A stretch of 64,000 bases of DNA from Myxococcales bacterium (GTDB lineage Bacteria > Myxococcota_A > UBA9160 > UBA4427). This document shows, piece by piece, positions 43,964 to 52,698 of the stretch. The stretch is taken from contig DUBZ01000071.1 in NCBI GenBank assembly GCA_012960035.1, forward strand, positions 35,559 through 99,558, written 5' to 3'. The translations under genes were made by a program, and so were the position numbers. Position 1 is the stretch's first letter. Each line of letters starts with the position of its first letter. A model generated the notes under the pieces. It was not told where the DNA came from. It saw only the letters and a list, made by a program, of their open reading frames with translations, and did not search any database.

Positions 43964-45205
43964 TTAGCGCGCGGTACCGGTCGGGATGTCCTTGAAGGGC
44001 TTGTCCTTGTCCATGCGCGGTTCACCGGGCATCCCGAGTACGCGCTCGGAGATGATGTTGCGCAAGATTTCATCCGTACCGCCCGCAAGTCGCAGGCCAG
44101 GCATCGCCATGTACGAGTGCTGCCACGCGGCATCAACACCTGACTCGTCGTCGGTAAGAACGCCAGCCGCACCCTGTAGCTCCATCCCAAAGGCACCCAT
44201 CTCGAGACCCATGATGGCCGCAACAAGTTTGCCGATCGAAGCTTCCGGACCGGGCGTTGCTCCCTGGGACACAGCGGAAAGTCCGCGTTGCCCTGTGAAC
44301 TTCAGCCCGTTCTTTCGCACTGCGAAGTTGGCGATCTTGCGTCGCACCCCACCGTCTTCAATCGCCGGTCGATCCCCGATGTCGACGTTCTGCGCGAGTT
44401 TGATCAGGTCCTTGATCCCCGCGCCACCGCCGAGGCTACTTCCGATTGAAGATCGCTCGTTCATGAGCGTCGTGATCGCAACGCGCCAACCGTCACCCTC
44501 TGCGCCCAGTCGATTCGTATCGGGTGTGCGGGCGTCGGTGAAGAACACTTCGTTGAAGCCGCTCGCACCACTCATCTGCTTGATCGGCCTAATTTCTACG
44601 CCCGGAGCTTCCATGTCGATGATGAAGTACGTAAGCCCCGCATGCTTGACCACGTTTTGGTTGGTGCGGGCAACGATCATGCCCCACTTGCAGAACTGTG
44701 CACCGGTGGTCCAGATCTTCTGGCCGTTGATTACCCAGTCGTCACCGTCACGGACCGCCGTGGTCTTGAGACCGGCGAGGTCAGAACCGGCGTCGGGCTC
44801 GGAAAAGAGCTGACACCAAACCTCGTCACCCTGCACCATGTTGGGCAGGAAGCGATCTTTCTGCTCCTGGTTACCGTGTGCCATGATGGTTGGACCGAGC
44901 ATCCCGTGGCCAATGCCGTAAATCGACGGCGGCACCTGGTAGCGACCTTCTTCTTGATTAAAGATCACCGATTCCATCGCCGTTGCTTCCTGGCCGCCGA
45001 ACTCTTTGGGCCAGCGTAAGCATGCCCAGCCTGCTTTGTGCTTGGTGAGCTGCCACGCCTTGGCCTGTGCGATGACATCGCCTTCGGCTTCGTCGAGCAT
45101 GGTGCCCTTTGCGTCGTCGGGGTTTCGCGATTTCGCGTTCGCGTCCAGCCATTCTCGAGCCTTCTCGCGGTACGCCGCTTCTTCGGGTGAATCATTGAAG
45201 TCCAT
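43964..45205 (-). CDS. Acyl-CoA dehydrogenase, larger subunit-like
   Basis: A 413-residue acyl-CoA dehydrogenase. The FAD and substrate motifs are present: LFSEPDAGSDLAGLKTTAV near 131-149, GQKIWTTGAQFCKWGM near 158-173, ITTLMNERSS near 245-254 and the C-terminal LAGGTDEILRNIISERVLG. It lies 38 bp after a second acyl-CoA dehydrogenase gene; such adjacent unequal pairs form alpha2beta2 heterotetramers in cholesterol side-chain degradation (ChsE1-ChsE2 type). It would oxidise an acyl-CoA to the 2-enoyl-CoA. It is the last gene of the six-gene operon, before the terminator. The ATG follows AGGAGAAC. Confidence 0.93.
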   Translation of the reverse strand: MDFNDSPEEAAYREKAREWLDANAKSRNPDDAKGTMLDEAEGDVIAQAKAWQLTKHKAGWACLRWPKEFGGQEATAMESVIFNQEEGRYQVPPSIYGIGHGMLGPTIMAHGNQEQKDRFLPNMVQGDEVWCQLFSEPDAGSDLAGLKTTAVRDGDDWVINGQKIWTTGAQFCKWGMIVARTNQNVVKHAGLTYFIIDMEAPGVEIRPIKQMSGASGFNEVFFTDARTPDTNRLGAEGDGWRVAITTLMNERSSIGSSLGGGAGIKDLIKLAQNVDIGDRPAIEDGGVRRKIANFAVRKNGLKFTGQRGLSAVSQGATPGPEASIGKLVAAIMGLEMGAFGMELQGAAGVLTDDESGVDAAWQHSYMAMPGLRLAGGTDEILRNIISERVLGMPGEPRMDKDKPFKDIPTGTAR

Positions 45206-45243
45206 GATGTTCTCCTAATGCTTTGAAAGAGGATCGAGCCGGG

Positions 45244-46353
45244 TTAGGCCGCGTCTGCAATAAGTCTGGCAACCAGCTTCTCGCGCCATTCGTCGGTCGT
45301 GCCCAGGACGTGGGACAGAACCTTCGCGCGCCGGTAGAAGAGATGGCAGTCGTACTCCCAGGTGAAGCCAACGCCGCCGTGCATTTCGATCATCTCGACC
45401 GTCATTTTTTCTAGCGCGTCGCTTGCGCTGATCTTGGCGCTCGCCGCGGCCACTTCGAGTTCTTCGTGGTCGTTCTCAAGTGCCCAGGCTGCCCAGTAGC
45501 AGTTACTGCGTGCAAGCTCTCGATCGGCATAAAGGTCAGCCATCCGATGCTTCAGCGATTGGAACGAAGCAATCGGCCGGCCGAATGCGAAGCGGTTCAT
45601 CACGAAGTCGAACGTGATCTGGAACGCGCGATCCGCGCAACCCAGCTGCTCGAACGCCATGAGAACCCCTGCCCGTGTCAGCGTGTCTTGCGTGATCGCC
45701 CAACCCTCACCCGTTGCGCCAAGGCGCGTTGCGGGAGCGTCGTTGAAAACGATCTTTGCCTGGGGTCGCGTCGGGTCGAGAGACTTAAGTCGCTTGCGCT
45801 CGACGCCTGCTTCAGCGAGATCCACGATCACGAGGGAAAGACCATCGCCTTCCTTCGCCAACACGATCGCAAAGTCTGCGAGATCACCGTCTACAACCGG
45901 GATCTTCGTCCCCGAGAGCTTGCCGTCTGCGAAGGTGGCACTGATCGAACGTTGGCTCAGGCTGCCAGGCTTTTCGGACGTTGCGAGGGTTCCGATCAAG
46001 TCACCCGCCGCGATGCCGGTCAGGTACTTCTTCTTTTGGTCCGCGTCGCCGTGTCGCGTAATTGCTTCCGCGGCCACGTACACCGTCGAAGAGAACGGAA
46101 TTGGCGCAAGAGACTGGCCGATCTCGCCCGCGATCATCGCGAGTTCGAGGTAGCCATAGCCCGCGCCGCCGTACTCTTCGGGGATCGAAACGCCGAGCCA
46201 ACCGAGTTCGGCCACGCCCTTCCAGAGTCCCTGACTGTATCCGCCGTCGGATTCGAGGATCTCGCGAACGAGTGCCAATGAAGAATTTTCGGTGAGGAAT
46301 TCCCTCGCCGTGTGCTGAAGCAGTTTCTGCTCCTCGGAGAAGTCGAAATTCAT
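45244..46353 (-). CDS. Acyl-CoA dehydrogenase, smaller subunit-like
   Basis: A 369-residue acyl-CoA dehydrogenase. Features are VSIPEEYGGAGYGYLELAM near 54-72, GWAITQDTLTRAGVLMAFEQ near 216-235, FGRPIASFQSLKHRMADLYAD near 252-272 and MHGGVGFTWEYDCHLFYRR near 318-336. The latter contains the IHGG(I/V)GFTWE region typical of the pair partner. Its sequence is divergent from the neighbouring dehydrogenase, consistent with a hetero-oligomer in which each subunit supplies part of one FAD site. The spacing of 38 bp to the next gene and 74 bp from the hydratase gene indicates one operon. Confidence 0.92.
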   Translation of the reverse strand: MNFDFSEEQKLLQHTAREFLTENSSLALVREILESDGGYSQGLWKGVAELGWLGVSIPEEYGGAGYGYLELAMIAGEIGQSLAPIPFSSTVYVAAEAITRHGDADQKKKYLTGIAAGDLIGTLATSEKPGSLSQRSISATFADGKLSGTKIPVVDGDLADFAIVLAKEGDGLSLVIVDLAEAGVERKRLKSLDPTRPQAKIVFNDAPATRLGATGEGWAITQDTLTRAGVLMAFEQLGCADRAFQITFDFVMNRFAFGRPIASFQSLKHRMADLYADRELARSNCYWAAWALENDHEELEVAAASAKISASDALEKMTVEMIEMHGGVGFTWEYDCHLFYRRAKVLSHVLGTTDEWREKLVARLIADAA

Positions 46354-46427
46354 GAGAAAACCTTTTTATTTGAGGGTTAAATCTCGCTAGTCGTTCGCCG
46401 CCCGGTCCCGTACCGGACGAATGGATA

Positions 46428-47180
46428 TCACTTGCCGCGCCACTTTGGCGCTCGCTTTTCGGCGAACGAGCGGGGCCCTTCCTTCGCATCTTCCGACGCG
46501 AACACGTCCCGCATGAAGGGAACTTGGTGCGCCCAGAATTCTTTTTCTGTGCGTCCCGTGGAGTCGATGATGAGTTGCTTGGAAGCTGCGACGCCGAGCG
46601 GCGCGTTCTTCGCGATGCGAGTCGCGAGTGCGATCGCTTCGTCCGCCGCCTTACCGGGCTCAGTCAAGCGCGAGATGAGACCGTATTCGTACGCCTGCTG
46701 CGCGCTGATCGGATCACCCGTCAGCGCCATCTCCATCGCAACTCCGTACGGCACAACCCGCGGGAGTCGCATCAAAGCACCACCAGCAGCCAACAGCCCA
46801 ACGCCCACTTCGGGGATACCGACGCGGATGTTGTTCGCGGCCACGAGCAAGTCACAGCTGAGTGCCATCTCAAGACCCCCCGCAAGCGCGAACCCTTCGA
46901 TGGCTGCAATGAGAGGCTTCTTCGCACCGTCGCGCAAGAACTTGTCGAAGCCGACCGGCGGTCCTTCGGTTGCGAACGCCTTGAGGTCCATCCCCGCGGA
47001 AAAGCTTCCGCCGGCCCCCGTGAGCACGCCGGCCGTGAGGCCATCATCGGAGTCGAGTTCGTCAATCGCCGCACTCAGCCCTTGGGCCAGCGCAGTGTTG
47101 ACTGCGTTCTTTGCCTTCGGGCGATTGAGCGTAATGAGCAGCACTCGGTCTCGCCTTTCTACTAGAACTTCATCAGACAT
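46428..47180 (-). CDS. Enoyl-CoA hydratase
   Basis: A 250-residue crotonase-family protein that keeps both hydratase glutamates: Glu104 (GGLEMALSCD) and Glu124 (GIPEVGVG). Oxyanion segments are FSAGMDLKAF (60-69) and GFALAGGLEM (96-105). It is the only one of the five crotonases in this window with the full pair, so it is the best candidate for a true 2-enoyl-CoA hydratase and fits its place between SDR and dehydrogenase genes. The opposite strand also reads open for a similar length, which is a codon-bias shadow. Confidence 0.94.
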   Translation of the reverse strand: MSDEVLVERRDRVLLITLNRPKAKNAVNTALAQGLSAAIDELDSDDGLTAGVLTGAGGSFSAGMDLKAFATEGPPVGFDKFLRDGAKKPLIAAIEGFALAGGLEMALSCDLLVAANNIRVGIPEVGVGLLAAGGALMRLPRVVPYGVAMEMALTGDPISAQQAYEYGLISRLTEPGKAADEAIALATRIAKNAPLGVAASKQLIIDSTGRTEKEFWAHQVPFMRDVFASEDAKEGPRSFAEKRAPKWRGK

Positions 47181-47195
47181 CGTTTAATCCTCAAA

Positions 47196-47966
47196 TCATT
47201 TCGGGGGAAGTCGCACGCCACCGTCTGCACGCACCACTTCGCCATTCATGTAATCGTTCGTCAAAAGCTCCATCACCATCGAAGCCAGTTCGTCGGCGTG
47301 GCCGAGGCGCTTCGGGAAGAGAACGCTCTCTCCGAGCTTCGCCTTGAAGGCATCGGAGCCTTCGCCCTTGCCGTAGATCGGCGTGTCGAACAGCCCCGGT
47401 GCGATGGTGTTCACGCGAATGCCGATCGCGGCGAGGTCACGAGCGATGGGAAGCGTCATCCCGACCACACCGCCCTTCGACGCCGAGTAGGCGCATTGTC
47501 CGATTTGGCCGTCAAAGGCTGCCACCGACGCCATGTTGACGATCGCGCCGCGCTGGCCTTCGTCATCAACGGGCTCCATCTTCGCCATCGTTGCAGCGGC
47601 GAGTCGAATGCAGTTGAAGGTGCCGAGCAAATTGACACGAATGACAAATTCGAAGACGTCCTGCTTGAAGGGTTCGCCTTTGCGATCGACCGTGCGTCCC
47701 GCACTGCCGATGCCTGCGCCGTTTACCAGCACGCGCAGTGGCCCGAGGCCGAGTGCGGTTTCGCACGCAACCTGAATCTGCTCTTCGCTCGACACGTCGG
47801 CCTTGACGAACTCACCCCCAAGTTCGGCCGCGACTTTCTTGCCCGCTTCTTCGTTCATGTCGACGATGACGCAGCGTGCCCCTGCTGCTGTGAGCCTGCG
47901 CGCGCAGGCTTCACCGAGTCCCGATGCTCCGCCCGTAACGATTGCCGAGCCTTTTGTGACGTCCAT
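47196..47966 (-). CDS. SDR, 3-hydroxyacyl-CoA dehydrogenase type-2-like
   Basis: A 256-residue SDR. TGGASGLG lies at 11-18; the segment FDGQIGQCAYSASKGG around 152-167 contains the catalytic Tyr-x3-Lys; the NADH end is RVNTIAPGLFDTP. The stretches RTVDRKGEPF and LGTFNCIRLAAATM are characteristic of the HSD17B10/3-hydroxy-2-methylbutyryl-CoA dehydrogenase group. It probably oxidises a 3-hydroxyacyl-CoA in the beta-oxidation operon, between the hydratase and thiolase steps. RBS is AAGGGGAAG. The gene is 15 bp from the hydratase gene and 76 bp from the MarR gene. Confidence 0.93.
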   Translation of the reverse strand: MDVTKGSAIVTGGASGLGEACARRLTAAGARCVIVDMNEEAGKKVAAELGGEFVKADVSSEEQIQVACETALGLGPLRVLVNGAGIGSAGRTVDRKGEPFKQDVFEFVIRVNLLGTFNCIRLAAATMAKMEPVDDEGQRGAIVNMASVAAFDGQIGQCAYSASKGGVVGMTLPIARDLAAIGIRVNTIAPGLFDTPIYGKGEGSDAFKAKLGESVLFPKRLGHADELASMVMELLTNDYMNGEVVRADGGVRLPPK

Positions 47967-48042
47967 CTTGCTTCCCCTTCATGCTTCCATTTTGTGGAGC
48001 GCAGTCTCGCGCTCGTGTTCGTGATTTCGAGATTCCGATTCG

Positions 48043-48507
48043 CTAGTCGGCAACGACATTCGAGACATTGACGGCCAGCCGATTGAGCAGTTGGGTGAGT
48101 TCCCGCCGCTCTCTACGTGAAATGCCCGCGCGAAGTTCAGCGCGAAGGCGTTCGTCGATCTTCGTAATTTGTTTGGAGACTTCTTCGCCCTGCGCAGTCG
48201 CAGCAACCAACCAGACGCGGCGATCCCCAGGCTTGGGTTGACGTTCAACCAGATCTCGCGCTTCGAGGGAATCGACCAGCGACCCCATGGCTGCGCGCCC
48301 CATGCCCATGTGTTTGGCCAGGTCAGCCTGCATCGCCGGCCCCGATTCGCACGCTTTGGCGAGCACGCTGGCTTCGGAAAGATTCAGGCCAAGCTCCTGC
48401 AAGCGCAGGTCATAGGCGCGCCGAATACCCCGGGCCAACGACATCAATGTCGATTCGACCCGGAGCCAAGGCGGAGCGTCGAGCTCGTGCTTTGAAGGTT
48501 CTGCCAT
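48043..48507 (-). CDS. MarR family transcriptional regulator
   Basis: A 154-residue winged-helix repressor. LSEASVLAKACESGPAMQADLAKHMGMGRAAMGSLVDSLEARDLVERQPKPGDRRVWLV spans the DNA-binding domain near 43-103 with the characteristic wing (DRRVWLV). I chose ATG 48507 (MAEPSKHE). Upstream, where a Shine-Dalgarno would be, lies a C9 tract on the coding strand and no good purine motif, so expression may depend on coupling to the thiolase gene that ends 64 bp upstream. It may repress the operon that contains it, through the TGAAGTACTTCA palindrome before the thiolase gene; this is inference. Confidence 0.9.
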   Translation of the reverse strand: MAEPSKHELDAPPWLRVESTLMSLARGIRRAYDLRLQELGLNLSEASVLAKACESGPAMQADLAKHMGMGRAAMGSLVDSLEARDLVERQPKPGDRRVWLVAATAQGEEVSKQITKIDERLRAELRAGISRRERRELTQLLNRLAVNVSNVVAD

Positions 48508-48571
48508 GTCAAAAAGCCGGGGGGGGGACAGGCCCTCTTTTTCAGAAGACGGGGTGTTGCGAGTTTTTTGC

Positions 48572-49747
48572 TTAACCGCGGCGCAGAAGCGTGCCGGTTC
48601 CGAGTCCGCCACCACAGCACATCGTGACCAAGGCGTACTCCTTACCGGAGCGCTCAAGTTCGTGCACGGCCTTGGTGATCAGGATCGAGCCCGTGCCGCC
48701 GAGTGGATGGCCGAGGCCGATCGCGCCGCCGTTCGGGTTGACCGTCGCCATGTCGGGCTTGAGTTCCTTCTCCCAAGCGAGCACGACGGAAGCAAACGCT
48801 TCGTTGATCTCGACGACGCCGATGTCGGACATCTGCAAGCCATTCTTTTCGAGGATCTTCTGCGTGGCACCGATGGGACCCGTCAACATCAACACCGGGT
48901 CTGATCCGACGAGGCACGTGTCTACGATGGTCGCCTTGGGCTTGAGGCCAAGAGCGTCTGCCTTCTCGCGGGTCATGAGCAAGATTGCGCCGGCACCGTC
49001 AGAGATCTGAGAAGAGCTACCGGCCGAGTGCACGCCGTCGGGCATGTTGGTCTTGAGCTTGGTGAGACCTTCGATTGTGGTCTCGCGCAAACCTTCGTCT
49101 CGCTCGACGCGGTTGGTTTCGCCGGTCGGTTTGCCGTCTTCGCCGAGAACCGGAGCGTCGATGCCTACGATCTGCGAGTCGAAGGCACCTGCTTCCCATG
49201 CTGCCGCGGCGAGGTCCTGGGACCGCTTCGCGAATGCATCGGTGTCGTCGCGGGTGATGTCCCACTGCTTAGCGATGCGCTCGGCACCATCAAACTGAGA
49301 AGTCCATTCGTAGTTTTCGCGGTAGTTCTTGTTGACCGGAACGCCGCTCGAGGGCTCGCGCGGAATCGTGGCGCCCATCGGCACGCGACTCATGAGTTCG
49401 ACGCCGCATGCGACTGCGCAGTCAACGACTCCAGAAGCGACGAGTGCGTACGCGAGGTTCGTGGCCTGCTGGGAAGACCCACACTGGGTGTCTACCGTCG
49501 TCGCGGCAACATCAAGGGGAAGACCCGCTGCAAGCCAAGCGTTGCGGGTCACGTTCATGGTCTGCATGCCGACCTGACCGACGCAGCCGCCGACGACCTG
49601 GCCCACTTCTTTGGGGTCCACGCCACTGCGTTCGAAGAGTTCCTTCTGCACCGTGCCAAGCACGTCGATGGAATGACAGGTTGAAAGACCGCCGTTGCGA
49701 CGACCCAGAGGGGACCGGACGGCTTCTACGATGACGACTTCACTCAT
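48572..49747 (-). CDS. Acetyl-CoA C-acyltransferase (thiolase)
   Basis: A 391-residue thiolase. The nucleophilic Cys is in TQCGSSQQATNLA near 89-101, the conserved HPLGGTGS (about 345-352) and the C-terminal MCCGGGLGTG (about 378-387) supply the histidine and second cysteine. NEAFASVVL and SSQISDGAGA are further family motifs. It cleaves 3-ketoacyl-CoA or condenses acetyl-CoA. As first gene of the operon it is transcribed from the promoter at about 49.8 kb. The ATG at 49747 follows GGAGC; a longer upstream frame is not used. Confidence 0.94.
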   Translation of the reverse strand: MSEVVIVEAVRSPLGRRNGGLSTCHSIDVLGTVQKELFERSGVDPKEVGQVVGGCVGQVGMQTMNVTRNAWLAAGLPLDVAATTVDTQCGSSQQATNLAYALVASGVVDCAVACGVELMSRVPMGATIPREPSSGVPVNKNYRENYEWTSQFDGAERIAKQWDITRDDTDAFAKRSQDLAAAAWEAGAFDSQIVGIDAPVLGEDGKPTGETNRVERDEGLRETTIEGLTKLKTNMPDGVHSAGSSSQISDGAGAILLMTREKADALGLKPKATIVDTCLVGSDPVLMLTGPIGATQKILEKNGLQMSDIGVVEINEAFASVVLAWEKELKPDMATVNPNGGAIGLGHPLGGTGSILITKAVHELERSGKEYALVTMCCGGGLGTGTLLRRG

Positions 49748-49791
49748 TGGGGGGCTCCGTTGTTTCAATTTAATTTGGTTGTTCGTTTCGT

Positions 49792-49803
49792 TGAAGTACT
49801 TCA
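49792..49803. promoter_or_regulatory. Perfect palindrome TGAAGTACTTCA in thiolase promoter
   Basis: A 12-bp perfect palindrome 45-56 bp upstream of the thiolase start, with AGTACTT repeated at 49810-49816. It is well placed to be the operator of the operon's own MarR protein. Confidence 0.45.
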
Positions 49804-49931
49804 CGGGGCAGTACTTAAAATCGAAGTGGACCATCCGCCTTTTGGCGTCCGGCCCAAATATTGTCCGGCGGCATACTATCTACCGTCTGACCAATTGTCC
49901 AGCAAGATCAGGAAGCCCTGAGCGCCTCTTC

Positions 49932-49946
49932 AGCGGCTCAGCCGCT
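49932..49946. repeat. Inverted repeat before the dehalogenase gene
   Basis: AGCGGC-TCA-GCCGCT is a perfect 6+6 stem with a 3-nt loop, 77 bp upstream of the dehalogenase start. No T-run follows, so it may be an operator or a leader hairpin. Confidence 0.35.
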
Positions 49947-50023
49947 CTAGACGATTCGTCACTTCGAGTGTCATAATGTCTCACGAAGACAGCCGCAACG
50001 CGCTCCTCGACAAGGACCCCACG

Positions 50024-51028
50024 ATGGAAACTCTGCGCACCCCCGACGAACGATTCGAAAATCTACCGGGTTACGACTTTGCCCCGCACTACACCCAAGT
50101 GCCTGACGGGGAAGGCGGCGGGTTGCGGATCCATCACATCGAAGAAGGCCCCGCTGATGGCGAACCCATCTTGCTGATGCACGGCCAACCTTCGTGGTGC
50201 TTTCTATATAGAAAGATGATCCCGATCCTCGTCGAGTCGGGCTATCGCGTGTTTGCACCAGACCTGGTGGGCTTCGGCCGCTCGGACAAACCCACCCGTC
50301 GCAGTGACTACACCTACGCGCGCCATGTGCAGTGGATGAGCGACTGGCTCAGCACGAACAACTTGAACGGCATCACCCTCTTCTGTCAGGACTGGGGTGG
50401 TCTCATTGGCCTGCGGCTAGTAGCCGCGTTCCCCGATCGATTCGCCCGAGTGGTCGTTGCAAACACCGGCCTTCCGTACGCGTCGCCGATCACCGAAGAA
50501 ATGGCTCCATCGGTCCGAAAGATCTACGAATCGCTGCCGGTTGTTGCACACGGCGAACTCACCGAGCGGTTCGCTCAAAAGGATGGCCCTCCCGGGTTTC
50601 TTTACTGGCGCAAGTTCTGTGCTGAAACCAAAGAACTTCCGATCGGCGAAATCGTCGGAGGTCTTGGCACGATTCCAACGCCGAGCGAAGTTCGCTCCGC
50701 CTACGAGGCCCCCTTCCCCGACGCGAGCTACCGAACTGGAGCGCACATCTTTCCGAGCCTCGTGCCGATGTTTCCGGACGATCCCGAATTGCCCGCCAAC
50801 CGCGCGGCATGGAAAGTTCTGGCACAGTTCGACAAACCCTTTCTGACTGCGTTTAGTGACAGTGACCCGGTCACAGCAGGAGGCGAAGCTGTCTTTCAAA
50901 AACGCATTCCAGGTACGAAGAACCAATCGCACGTGACCATCCCCAATGCGGGACACTTCCTGCAAGAAGACAATGGCGAAGACTGCGCTGCGACCATGAT
51001 CGCTTTCATTCACAACAACCCCGCGTAG
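50024..51028 (+). CDS. Haloalkane dehalogenase (HLD-I subfamily-like)
   Basis: A 334-residue alpha/beta hydrolase. From ATG 50024 the catalytic Asp123-Trp124 ([10 protein letters not shown]) matches Asp124-Trp125 of the Xanthobacter DhlA enzyme, which also supports this start; AAGGA lies upstream, whereas an ATG at 49976 adds 16 atypical residues. Other features are [10 protein letters not shown] (oxyanion region), FSDSDPVT (acid) and NAGHFLQED (His). [14 protein letters not shown] at the N-terminus is typical of this subfamily. It would hydrolyse carbon-halogen bonds; its natural substrate is unknown. It is transcribed away from the thiolase operon with which it shares an intergenic region. 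Confidence 0.92.
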   Translation: METLRTPDERFENLPGYDFAPHYTQVPDGEGGGLRIHHIEEGPADGEPILLMHGQPSWCFLYRKMIPILVESGYRVFAPDLVGFGRSDKPTRRSDYTYARHVQWMSDWLSTNNLNGITLFCQDWGGLIGLRLVAAFPDRFARVVVANTGLPYASPITEEMAPSVRKIYESLPVVAHGELTERFAQKDGPPGFLYWRKFCAETKELPIGEIVGGLGTIPTPSEVRSAYEAPFPDASYRTGAHIFPSLVPMFPDDPELPANRAAWKVLAQFDKPFLTAFSDSDPVTAGGEAVFQKRIPGTKNQSHVTIPNAGHFLQEDNGEDCAATMIAFIHNNPA

Positions 51029-51204
51029 TTCGGGGAGCGGTCGGGTGGGTATCGACAGCTCCGGGGTCGGCCTCATTGTCTTCCGCAACGACATCAATTT
51101 GCGAATACAGCGTTCGCTATTTCGAGCTTGGCGACGTGGCAAGAGAGCAGAAGCTCTGGTTCGGGCGCGATGGGAAGCGCCGCGTCCATTTCGGTTCGGT
51201 CACC

Positions 51205-52644
51205 TCATTGCGATGGTGTTGGCAGAGCGAGCGCGCGACTCAGGCCCAGGTACTTGACCATGATGTCGAATAATTCGGGTTGGGTCACCATCCCTTTTAC
51301 CCGCCCCTGTCCGGCGGCATTCGAATACAAGGGGACATTCACTCCGGTGTGCTCTTCCAATTTAAACGAATTCGTAGCGTAATTGATCGCAAGCACGGCA
51401 CCGTCTCGCGTTACCAAGCGCGCCAAATGTCCCGGCGTGTAGACCGGCACCCCAAACTCACTGAACAGGCTCTCGTTGGGCACAAGCTGTGCTGCGTGAC
51501 CGTGATCGGCGGTCACCAGAATCAGTGTTTCGGGATATTGCTCGGCGAAATCAAGTGCGCTCGCGAGCGCTTCGTCGAGTTGTTCGAGTTCCCCGATTGA
51601 TCCACACGCATTTCGCACGTGCGACTGCTTGTCGATCGACGCGGATTCCACCACCAAGAAAAATCCCTTGTCGGGCTCGTTGGCGAGATGCGAGAGTGCG
51701 GCTTCGGTCATCATTTCGAGACTCGGTACCCCTGCCGTGGCCGGGTTGGCCTCGCATCGCATGGGCTCCGGCAGAGTCACACTGCCCAGGTAGCGATGCA
51801 CTTGATTCATGAAGCTACTCTTCGGCTTCTCCGCAACACGTCCATCTTCACCCTGCAAGCGAACTGGCAAGTGACTTTCGGAGAATACGCCGAGAAGCTT
51901 CTTGTCTGCGGGAACACTTCGCAATTCGGATCCCTTGGTAATCACGTGGAATCCGTTTTTCTTCGCAGCCTCGAGCACACTGTGATCGCCGCCGGCCACG
52001 TTGGGCGCGAAATGTTTCGCCCCCCCGCCCAGCACCACGTCTACCTGCGAAGCCGCGATCTGCTCCGAAATCGAACCCTTGCCGCCGTTACTTGCAAGGT
52101 CGGGTGTGCAATCAGCAAGGGTGATCCCGCGGTACGCAACGTCGACCATTGCCGCGGGGCTTTCGCAGTAACGGCGACTGATGTGGGCAACGAACGCGGC
52201 CGGCGTTGCATCCGTGACGCTCGACGTTGCAACGATGCCCGTCTTCAACCCTGCTGCCTGAGCGAGTTCGACAATGTTCGTCACGTCCCGGTCGGAGCCC
52301 GCGGTGGTCCCGAGGCGGCCGCGACTTGTCACGATGCCGGTCGAGAGAGAAGTCGCGGTATTCGCCGAATCAGCCACGTAAATGACTTCACTGGGCACGG
52401 TGTCGGTGACCGTCAGCACCTGGGCCACGCTTCGTAGCGGCAACTCGTCCAAGACTAACTTTCCCGCTGCGCCAACCAAGTAGTTGCGGGCGATCGTAAT
52501 CTGATGATCGTCCATGCCGTCGCCAATGATCAGAATTACGTTGCGCGGGCCTGCGGAAGCGACGGTCCCGACGAGCATGCCGGTCAACAGGGTCGCGACG
52601 ATCACAGCGGGGTCGAATCGATAACGGATAGTCGGGCAGTTCAT
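51205..52644 (-). CDS. Alkaline phosphatase (PhoA family), exported
   Basis: A 479-residue alkaline phosphatase. A signal peptide (VIVATLLTGMLVGTVASA) precedes VILIIGDGMDDHQIT. The nucleophilic serine is Ser93 in VADSANTATS. Metal-site motifs include SVTDATPAAFVAHISRR, VESASIDKQSH and LVTADHGHA. It releases phosphate from esters in the periplasm. I use ATG 52644, with GGGAGC upstream, over a GTG four codons before. The 54-bp gap and shared strand with the transporter gene do not indicate a shared role. Regulation by phosphate is not visible here. Confidence 0.93.
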   Translation of the reverse strand: MNCPTIRYRFDPAVIVATLLTGMLVGTVASAGPRNVILIIGDGMDDHQITIARNYLVGAAGKLVLDELPLRSVAQVLTVTDTVPSEVIYVADSANTATSLSTGIVTSRGRLGTTAGSDRDVTNIVELAQAAGLKTGIVATSSVTDATPAAFVAHISRRYCESPAAMVDVAYRGITLADCTPDLASNGGKGSISEQIAASQVDVVLGGGAKHFAPNVAGGDHSVLEAAKKNGFHVITKGSELRSVPADKKLLGVFSESHLPVRLQGEDGRVAEKPKSSFMNQVHRYLGSVTLPEPMRCEANPATAGVPSLEMMTEAALSHLANEPDKGFFLVVESASIDKQSHVRNACGSIGELEQLDEALASALDFAEQYPETLILVTADHGHAAQLVPNESLFSEFGVPVYTPGHLARLVTRDGAVLAINYATNSFKLEEHTGVNVPLYSNAAGQGRVKGMVTQPELFDIMVKYLGLSRALALPTPSQ

Positions 52645-52698
52645 GGCAGCTCCCACGCGTCGAAGGGGAATGGTAAGACCGCGACCACAACTTGGGTG

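Noticed and set aside
43572..43967. 131-codon plus-strand frame in the gap upstream of AOR
   Set aside because: Arg/Ser-rich, contains the terminator hairpin, and has no ribosome site; probably non-coding.
46432..47187. 251-codon plus-strand frame almost coextensive with the enoyl-CoA hydratase
   Set aside because: The translation is Ser/Ala/Pro-rich without motifs; the hydratase keeps both catalytic glutamates.
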